Assembly: GCA_029204225.1 (NCBI GenBank) | Contig: CM055111.1 | Coordinates: 18,889,015-18,953,014, forward strand | DNA: 64,000 nucleotides | DNA from: Diphasiastrum complanatum | Taxonomy: Eukaryota; Streptophyta; Lycopodiopsida; Lycopodiales; Lycopodiaceae | Direction: 5' to 3' | Part shown: positions 57,000 through 64,000 of the stretch, piece after piece | Numbering within the stretch: the first letter of the stretch is position 1 | How the letters are laid out: each line of letters opens with the position of its first letter | Notes under the pieces: generated by a model | What the model was told of the DNA's origin: nothing | The model's database searches: none | The model's input: the letters and a program-made list of their open reading frames with translations, nothing else | Position numbers and translations under genes: made by a program

Positions 57000-57165
57000 G
57001 CATGGCAGAACTTCACTTGCTAGAAAAATTTGCCACGCATGGCAAACTTCAGAAAAATTTTCAGAATTTTTGCCACGCGTGGCAAAATTTAACTTTTGGT
57101 AAAAAAAACTACCACGCGTGGCAATTTTCTAGATTATTTAAGCGTGGCAGTGCCACGCGGATTTA
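57000..57165. repeat. Right subterminal palindrome block of the CACTA element
   Basis: Holds TTGCCACGCATGGCAAAC, TTGCCACGCGTGGCAAAA, ACCACGCGTGGCAATT and AGCGTGGCAGTGCCACGCGG, inverted relative to the block at 48250-48350. Confidence 0.65.
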
Positions 57166-57204
57166 AAATTTGAATCGCTCCGAGCCCCCTCCCCACAAAT
57201 CGGT

Positions 57205-57331
57205 TCAGAGGAAGAGCCGATGACGGAATTGGCAAAGGCAATTCCTGGGTGAATTGGGTGAAACAAGTAACGAGCCTTTGGTCTTGAAGATGGATAACAC
57301 CTTTGCAATACATCTGACGAAAGATCTCGTG
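57205..57331 (+). pseudogene. Family A RNase H tail
   Basis: Reads FLGELGETSNEPLVLKMDN and TFAIHLTKDLV, matching the nested family A copy (LGETRNEPLILQMENTSTIH). It then jumps directly into the LTR, so the last part of RNase H, the polypurine tract and the first LTR bases are deleted. Confidence 0.82.
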
Positions 57332-58288
57332 CAAAATGTTTCTATTTACAAAGCTTTGCTAGCTTTCAGCCGTCTGCCTGACGAAAGTGTTCGCGAACAC
57401 GAAAGTCAAGAGACACGCAGCACGAAAGATTCGCGAACACTTGACGAGAAGACACGAACACAAAAGATTTGCGGACGAGAATCTTTTGCAGTCCATCACG
57501 AGAAAGTCAGACGACGGAGACGAAACCAACGATGCGACACGAAAAAATGTCACGAAACCTTTTCTGCCCTCACGCTCCATAAAGGACCAGCAAGGTCACA
57601 CAAGTACCCAGAAGTACAGATGTCTGATCTGATGGCATGACGTCAGCAGATACACTCTAAGTCGCGACTAATCCGTCACTCTTGTATTTTTTGAATTAGT
57701 TGTAGATTTAATTACTCTAATCTAAAAGTTTACACAGAGCGACTATATACTTACTAGATGATACTTGATAGAGAGGGCATATACAGATATACAAAGATGT
57801 ATGAAGTAGTCTGATGCTAGTAAGCAATCAAAATGAAAAATATAGAACAGAAGTCTGTGTGCATGCAAGACACGTTCTTGTGATCAGGATCCACATAGAT
57901 CTACAAGTCCGCTAGTAAGCGAGATCCACTCATGAGAGGACTATATTTCTGTCATTCCAACACACTGCGTGCATGCAGTGCTTGAAGAATCAGAGAAAAA
58001 TCAATAGAAGATCTTGTAGCCATTGTGCACATGTCACTTTTATGATGTATGATCTTGAATGCAAATGTATCTGATGTTATTCGTATGTCTGATTCTCTCA
58101 TTCATTTAATTTTGCACCTTGGTTGAAACTTTGTTGAATGCTTCATTAATTTATAAACGTAGATTAGCAATGCCTGACTATATTCTGGAGGACTGTAGAG
58201 TGATTCAAATGGCAGTGACCAGCGATCGCATCTGAACTCCATCTGATTCGCATTAAATCATTTGCGACTCATCCAATCTCTTCCATCA
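57332..58288 (+). repeat. Family A 3' LTR
   Basis: Homologous to 44648-45550 and ending CTTCCATCA before TGTGC. Its first about ten bases are lost in the deletion that also removed the polypurine tract. ORFs inside are LTR artefacts. Confidence 0.9.
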
Positions 58289-58293
58289 TGTGC

Positions 58294-58478
58294 GCAAATT
58301 GTCAAGATATGGTGAAACTAGTTACCTTGTCTTGCATCATTTTGATGTTGAAGTTATACTAGCCTTCTTGGCTAGTTTTCCTAATGGAAATGAAGCTAAG
58401 GGAGGATCATTATATCACTCATTCATAGTCAAGTCATCAACTGATGATGATATCTTGTGGCAAGATGGCAATCATTAG
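58294..58478 (+). other. Possible exon interrupted by the family A element, right part
   Basis: Continues in frame from 44647 once the element is removed: RKLSRYGETSYLVLHH, then FLASFPNGNEAKGGSLYHSF, stopping at 58478. Unrecognised protein; could be a TE fragment or a decayed host gene. Confidence 0.35.
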
Positions 58479-59050
58479 AGGAGTTTTCAATTCCAAAAGG
58501 GCTGTATAAGAAATCGTGCCTTAGTAAGAGAATGTTAGAGAGAGAATGATAAAATGACCGGATTTTTTTCTCATTTTCTTAGTTTTTGGTGCTGCCCACC
58601 GTCTAAGTTGTGTGGTTGGCTCATTTTTTGAAGTATATTAACAGTGCACATAAAACAAAACACGCTGCCAAGAAACAAAGCACGCGCCACAACCGGGAGA
58701 AATTCCCTCCAAAATTTCATGTGTAAAGGATCGAAGTTTTATATAAATAGAACCTCTAGCCTTTTAGATTTCTCCAGTCATGTTGTCACACTCATTTGCA
58801 TGTCAGCTTGTCGAATACTTGTGAGTCATCCTGAGAATGACTTTGAGGAGCCTTGTAAGGAAGTTTTAGCAATGTGGACTCCTTTTGTAGCTTTTTATTG
58901 ATGTTATATGCCTTATTCTTGTAGGTGCTATGATTGCTTTTCGCAGAGTTCATGTTTATTGTTATTCTGCTCCCTCTTAGATTAATAGTTAATATTGTTG
59001 TAGATAATGTACTGATGTTTCCAGCTTCTTGGTTGAGTAAGATGTTCCCT
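58479..59050. other. No gene assigned
   Basis: An 85-codon ORF at 58644-58901 has no family features. A T-rich region follows. Confidence 0.45.
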
Positions 59051-59138
59051 TTGTTATTAGATTAACCACTCCGTTGTTTAGGATTAAGGGTTTGGAAGAC
59101 AAGGCTTAACCTTTTAGAGGTTCAAATCCTCTTCCCTT
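59051..59138 (+). ncRNA. tRNA-like fragment (3' half)
   Basis: AGAGGTTCAAATCCTCT forms a perfect 5-bp T-arm stem with a TTCAAAT loop, followed by TCCCTTA, which could pair with TAAGGG near 59082. No convincing D-arm or anticodon arm is present, so this is at most a truncated or organelle-derived tRNA or SINE-like piece. Confidence 0.25.
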
Positions 59139-59251
59139 AAATTATTAAAATAAGAGAGAACTTGAAGTTGGGTCTGAATTTTGCTTTTATGTTTTTTCAA
59201 ATTTGAAAATGCAAATTAAAAAGAGCTCAATTATGAAATGAAAATGCAAGC

Positions 59252-60045
59252 TTTTAATTTTTATAGAATTATAATCAAGATACAAACATTCCATCATATT
59301 CTACGCAAAGAGTAGATCAATTTTGCTTTTGGCCTCATCTCTATCAAAGTTTAGATAAGAAAGTTATGGTAGATCAAAGATTAAAGTACAAAATAAGCTT
59401 TTGATGATGCAACACTTGATTATGTGGAATATCTCCACCACGCGAGGATCTGCATTCTAGAAAAAAAAACTTGTCTATTCTCATGTCATGGCGATATGCC
59501 ACATCATCATATTCTATGCAAAGAGTACTTCAATTTTGCTTTTGACCTCATCTCTATCAAAGTTCAGATAAGAAAGTAATGGTAGATCAAAGATTTATAA
59601 TACAAGATAAGCATTTCATGATATGGCATTTTTTATGATGTGGCATTTGATGATGTGGAATATCTTCACCACGCGAGGATCTGCATTATGGTAAAAAACA
59701 CGTGTATTCTCACGTCATGGCGATATGCCACAGCATCAAAATCTTTGATTAGCCATAACTTTTTTATTTGAACTCGGATCGAGATGAAGTAAAAAGCAAA
59801 AATGATCTACTCTTCACGTAGAATCCATTGGAATATCTCCACCATGTGAGAATCTGCATTCTGGTAAAAACAAACTGGTCTATTCTCGCATCATGGCGAT
59901 ATGCCACATCATCAAATTCTTTATTAGCCATAACTTTCTTATACGAACTCGGATGGAGATGAGGTAAAAAGCAAAAATGATCTACTCTTCACGTAGAATA
60001 CATTGGAATGAACACATATTGATTATGATTCTATAAAAATATCAA
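59252..60045. mobile_element. Non-autonomous element with nested inverted repeats
   Basis: The outer arms (about 59252-59375 and 59930-60045) are inverted copies of about 110 bp. A second pair of inner copies lies at 59503-59597 and 59748-59830. Three direct copies of an about 75-bp block (CCACGCGAGGATCTGCATT ... CATGGCGATATGCCACA) sit at 59440, 59658 and 59832. No coding sequence is present. The ordered symmetry argues against random decay. Confidence 0.75.
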
Positions 60046-60480
60046 AAATGTCTAGAAAATCTATTGTTGTTCTACTCATTTGTAGTTTAATGGCTGATGT
60101 TGTTGTAGATGATGTTTTGCAGCTTCTTGTAGGTTGGCCCTCTTTAGAACATGTAAGTTTGTTTAACTATGCTTTTCTCAAAATATATTACTACTAACCA
60201 TAAGTTTTAAGAGTCGGGCAGTTAGGAGTCTTGCGGGCAACAAGTATTGTCGAATCACAACTCTAGACCCTGCCCAGCGGGAGTTTTGAAATGTTCAAAA
60301 TATTACCGGAAAACTCCAAATTTTTTCAGACCGACAAACAACGTTACGTTCCTTCACATGTGTAAAAACTTTATCGGGCCACATGTACATTGAATAGTTG
60401 AATAGTCAATAAAAGCATCTTGACAAACATCCCTTTTGGTGCTTGGAACTCCTCTAATGGGAGGCTCATTCATGGATTTT
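60046..60480. other. No gene seen
   Basis: Short ORFs on both strands. GCTGATGTTGTTGTAGATGA near 60091 resembles a word at about 58993, left of the inverted-repeat element. Confidence 0.45.
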
Positions 60481-60481
60481 C

Positions 60482-60805
60482 TTGGTGGCCCACATTTCAA
60501 GGAAGGACAAAGATGGAGGAGATATGCAAACATTGGTTGATTACTCACAATTATTGTTTGTTTGCTATTATTTTCTAGAAAGTTCAAAGTTGGAAGTATG
60601 GAGGAATCATTGTATTTACATTCTATTTGGTTCTTCATATTCTAGTTACATCTTGATATGTAAAATTGATGTAAGAAATAGTGAAGCATCCAATGTGGAT
60701 ACTATTTTCTATATCAATTATGAAGGCTATTATAAAACCATAGAAAGAAGGTCTATACTTAGAATGGATATCATTCTATCAAAGTTGTGTGGTAGAACTA
60801 GTTGA
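60482..60805 (+). other. ORF directly upstream of an LTR-like sequence; weak relative of the element D region
   Basis: The 107-codon frame includes KIDVRNSEASNVDT, similar to LSEASKVDT in element D, and AGTGAAGCATCCAA is shared at the DNA level. It ends at TGA (60803-60805), and a purine run GAAGAGAG and TGTG follow at once. A long minus-strand ORF overlaps it, so which strand was coding is uncertain. Similarity is limited to short stretches. Confidence 0.35.
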
Positions 60806-60811
60806 AGAGAG

Positions 60812-61310
60812 TGTGTGAAAAATTGTCAACTAGTTTAAGATTTTTCATGTTGAGTTTATTTGGCAATTTTGAGGAATATGTATTTTAATCTTAGAGCTAT
60901 ATAGACTTTATAAAGTTGATAAGGGCTAAGAATAGTGTATTTATAATTTTTGGCAACTTAGGCAAGTTGATAAGGTCGAATTTGGACCTACTCTAATTGG
61001 TTAGTATAGATGCATTGAATCTAGTCATGTTAGATTTAGGGTTTGGAAGAGATCTAGAACCTTCCATAAGTTGATAAGCTTGAGTAAGAGCATCCAAATA
61101 GGACAAAAGACTATTATAAATAGGCTACAAGCGTGGGAGCATTTCATCTCTCTCATTCTTCTCTCATTCATTCTTATGGAATATCTCTTTGGGGTTCTAC
61201 ATCCATTTTTTGCATTTTGGTGATGATATAATAATGGATTATTGTGTATAAACTGCTATTTTTCTTATATGTATGAGGTCCCACGTGTGAGTATTGTTGT
61301 TGTACGACTG
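60812..61310 (+). repeat. Probable LTR
   Basis: Starts TGTGTGAAAAATTGTCAAC after a purine run, similar in layout to the D and E LTR starts. TATAAATAGGC near 61115 would be its TATA box. No second copy and no clear end were found, so the boundary is approximate. Confidence 0.5.
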
Positions 61311-62078
61311 TTGCACGGACTGGAACAATAAATCAACTTACATAAGTGATTTTGACAAGTTCTTGTTGAGTTTACGTCTTTTACATGTAGTAGATGCAAT
61401 ATTTCTGCGTTGTAAAAATCTTGATTTCTCAAAAAAATTATGTATGCAATTCATGTTCGCCACATTGTGTGAACATAAGATAATTGTAAAATTTGGCCAC
61501 CATATTATGGAAAGTGAAATTGGTCACCTACTTTCTTGACATATGATGAAATCTTTATGAAACTTGAAAATGACCTCACATGAGAAAAAATGTTTGTTTA
61601 TCGGCAAAAAATTTGGGACGCAAGATTTTGAAGGCAAATTTTTTTAAAAACCTATAAACAAATTGGAGGGAAACCTAATTTAAAAATTTCAGCCATGAAT
61701 AAAGGATTTCATCATTATCCTTTAAATTTTATGCTTGAGAAAGATCCTTTTATTTTACACTTAGTAAGATCACTCTTTAGTTACAACTTCACTTGACAAA
61801 CTCACCATAATTTTATGATGAAATTATGTTGCTAAAATGAATTTTTTTTTTTGCATACATATTAAGCAACTAGTTACAACATATACAACTTGGCAATGCC
61901 ATTTACAAAGCTAGCCTCCTTAGATGTTACTACATAGCATAGTGGTCGGGATTCAAGACTTCACCTTTTTGGTGGCAATCAACAACTCTACCGAGTACAC
62001 CCCAGTGTGACGGGCAGATCCTTTTTTAATACCTAAAGGATAAAGTAAGCTTAAATAACTCCAATTTCAAAATCTTGG
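61311..62078. other. No gene assigned
   Basis: An 81-codon ORF at 61294-61539 (CCTDWNNKSTYISDFDKFLL) has no recognised family. The remainder is AT-rich. Confidence 0.4.
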
Positions 62079-62700
62079 ATGCCACATGTAGTAGAAGCTC
62101 CTAGAAGCAACGGGTTTTTGTGTGTGAGGCTTCTTCCAATTCTTTTTGATAGACTCTCTAATTCAATACGAATCTTCTCGGACTCCTCTTTTTTGGCTGC
62201 AAAGGGCCACGACGCTAAGACCTCGGGCTCCAGCCTCCGACGCGGACCGACCTCTCACATAAGAAATATTTAGGGAGTCGGTTTCCTAATTTCCTTTCAT
62301 GAGTCCAAGTGAGAGGACTACTGTCTAAGCACCAACGCCACGCAGCTGCCTCACGGACGGTGTTATATGCTTGCACAGGTCACGTCAGATATTATTATTA
62401 TTGCTATTCAGTCATTCGCTATTCCTATTCTCGAATCTCCACCGGCTATTCTCGCCCTTGTTCAGAATTGCACGACTGGGCCCTGCAGCAATGCCTGCCA
62501 TCAGTTTTTTCGCCCTTTTTGTGGAAGAATATTTCGGATCCCATGGGATTCGGGAATCGCATACGAGGAGACTCGTGAGACACAGTCAGAGCCGACTCTG
62601 AACTCTGGACTTTTGTGCTACGTGCAACACAAGCCTTCTTGCTTGATCGAGAATATAATAAGATCAGACATACATGTATAGTTATTGCTGGATCGATCTT
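62079..62700 (+). other. Unassigned region with overlapping ORFs of higher GC
   Basis: Several plus-strand frames overlap (for example ALVQNCTTGPCSNACHQFF at 62455-62515). Three competing frames over the same bases make it hard to choose one. The composition shift from surrounding TE DNA suggests host sequence, possibly a leader or exon, but this is a guess. Confidence 0.3.
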
Positions 62701-63057
62701 GAAACCTGTATAAGTGTAGATCGTCGCAGGACATTGTGAATGCTTTCATACAGTACATACAAAGCTTAGATATTTTGCATGACTTCTTGTTTCAACAGAT
62801 CAAGTCATCGCTTGATAATTGACTAAATATCAGACATTTTATCACTGGCAGATAAAAAAAACAACTAGCTCATCAAAGGTTGATCTCCAAAATACATCCA
62901 ACTGACTGTATAATAAGTGAAGAACACGTAGGGCTTGTTCCTAGAGTTGTAAAGCAGATTAATTCTTTATGCGGGAAAAGTTTGAAGCACTCAATTTGGC
63001 TCTGCTGTCATATAAGCTGCACGTCGAACGAGTTTGGGTGCTTTTAAGAAGTAGGGA

Positions 63058-63669
63058 ATGTTTCTGCAATTAAATGCCGTGACTTTTGCTCCAAAACATT
63101 ATTTTCGACGCACTTCAATATCTGGCACTCGACTTAAGTGTTCAGTTCGAGATCTTGCTATACAATGTCTCGTACGAAGAAAAAGAATAAATAACGTTTC
63201 GTCTTATACATCAGCTTCTAGCTCTACACGTGTTCTTGATAGTTACTCTGTGTACAATGACAGGCCGTGTGTGGCAAACAGGAAATGTGTTGTAGCTTCT
63301 CGTCTCCACCAAGCACAATATCCTATACTCAACTACTCTTGCCACAGATCTAATTCCCTTGCAAGATTGTCGAAGAAATTTACCTATGTCGCAGCCGATG
63401 TAGATCGCAGATGGAGTTATATGGGTTCGATAGATTGCTGCAAACGACCGCAATGTAGATGTGTATGTCTTAGATTTGACATAGAAAAACACATCTTGAA
63501 GGCAAGACAAAAGAAAGATAATAGATCCCGTGTGAAAGAGGACGATAGTAGAAGTCTGGTAAACAAGACAATTCACGATCCCGAAAACGAATGCCCATAC
63601 GCAGCAGTGGACCAAGCACCTCACAATCCAAATCCCTCAAATTACATCGGCGCCATCCGTCCACAGCTA
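63058..63669 (+). CDS. Candidate host-gene first exon, unknown protein
   Basis: An ATG-initiated frame runs 204 codons and then meets GTAAGT at 63670-63675, a perfect plant donor consensus, in phase 0 after RPQL. Without splicing it would end at 63729. The N-terminus (MFLQLNAVTFAPKHYFRRTS, rich in Ser/Thr/Arg, no acidic residues early) could be an organelle transit peptide. The middle has a Cys-rich patch, DCCKRPQCRCVC. The charged later part reads KARQKKDNRSRVKEDDSRS then PENECPYAAVD. I do not recognise the family. The absence of stops and TE signatures supports a real exon. A long overlapping minus-strand ORF is the alternative. Confidence 0.45.
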
Positions 63670-63675
63670 GTAAGT

Positions 63676-64000
63676 ACAAATGCATTTGAAATTTCAATCC
63701 AATTTGATCGAATGCCCAAGTCTGATTGATCTGCCTTTGATCCGTCTTCTAGCTAAAACGTTATGTACTATTTCTTCACATGTATATTTTATGTCTTTAC
63801 TCGCATGATGATTGAGTCTTTACCTAGAACGTTATGTAGTAATTTTTACCTGCATATTTCCATTTGATGCGAGGTTAATGAAAGTCTACGAGGTGTTGAA
63901 TTAGTGAACAGATGATCCGACTTTTAGCATAACTGTTTGTTCCACTACATTATATTCATGTTTTCTTCCAAAATTGTTCACGCTTCATAGTTGATATTGG
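63676..64000. other. Possible intron start; no gene seen
   Basis: AT-rich sequence after the donor-like GTAAGT. ACGTTATGTA recurs at 63757 and 63829 within an imperfect repeat (CTAGCTAAAACGTTATGTACT / TACCTAGAACGTTATGTAGT, halves shown). The window ends before any acceptor can be paired. Confidence 0.4.

Larger units (their letters stand above)
48241..57200 (-). mobile_element. CACTA (En/Spm-type) transposon, approximate extent
   Basis: Bounded by the family A linker (ends about 48240) and RNase H tail (starts about 57205). It has inverted subterminal palindromes at both ends and a TNP2-type transposase gene on the minus strand. Other repeats lie inside: a copia gag fragment, dyad-repeat blocks, microsatellites, a MITE-like element and a foldback. 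Exact termini and a 3-bp target duplication could not be resolved. Confidence 0.7.
44643..58293 (+). mobile_element. Family A copia element with target duplication, containing a CACTA transposon
   Basis: The element (44648-58288) is flanked by TGTGC at 44643-44647 and 58289-58293. The 5' LTR, primer site, gag, protease and integrase are at the left, and the RNase H end and 3' LTR at the right. RT is missing, and about 9 kb of CACTA-related DNA occupies the gap. The LTR TG start is mutated to TC on the left. The matching target duplication across 13.6 kb shows that the CACTA arrived after the copia. Confidence 0.9.

Noticed and set aside
61900-62030. Possible tRNA/SINE box B word (GGGATTCAAGAC)
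   Set aside because: No matching arms or box A at the right spacing and no acceptor stem.

Overview
The window looks like nuclear DNA of a land plant, almost entirely made of transposable elements. The evidence is plant-type Ty1/copia families with initiator-Met-tRNA primer sites, a Ty3/gypsy fragment, a CACTA transposon with TNP2-type domains and introns, long CT/AG microsatellites, and small plant MITEs. The species cannot be fixed by eye. Few host genes are visible: a 3' piece of an EamA/DMT-type transporter (8.1-8.7 kb) and a possible first exon at the right edge (63.06-63.67 kb).

Layout. 0-5.5 kb: a broken copia RT/RNase H and LTR piece, then a minus-strand pseudogene encoding a histone H3/CENH3-like fold followed by a long coiled-coil region, then a duplicated CACGTG-rich block and another copia 3' end. 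5.9-12.2 kb: first copy of a segmental duplication whose second copy lies at 39.3-43.7 kb. 12.2-17.5 kb: a copia element (family B, minus) interrupted between protease and integrase by a deleted copia element (family A) with intact 5-bp target duplications. 17.5-33 kb: unassigned DNA, copia family E, an unclassified minus-strand TE-like gene, microsatellites, and the pol half of another family B element. 33.1-39.3 kb: a gypsy gag-protease fragment split by element D, a complete copia-like element with matching LTRs and target duplication that lacks RT/RNase H and instead carries a long unrecognised coding region. 39.3-44.6 kb: duplication copy 2, interrupted by a paralogue of the element D region. 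44.6-58.3 kb: a family A copia element containing a CACTA transposon, which itself contains a MITE-like element and a foldback. 58.3-64 kb: mostly unassigned DNA, one nested-palindrome non-autonomous element, an LTR-like piece, and the candidate host exon.

The best candidates for something undescribed are (1) element D, whose unknown coding region replaces the polymerase and has a paralogue about 3 kb away with roughly 35 of 62 aligned residues identical, and (2) the H3-like/coiled-coil pseudogene, whose stop codon lies beside a polypurine tract and LTR-like start, so it may be retroelement cargo. The nesting order can be read from the target duplications: D entered gypsy, A entered B, and CACTA entered A.
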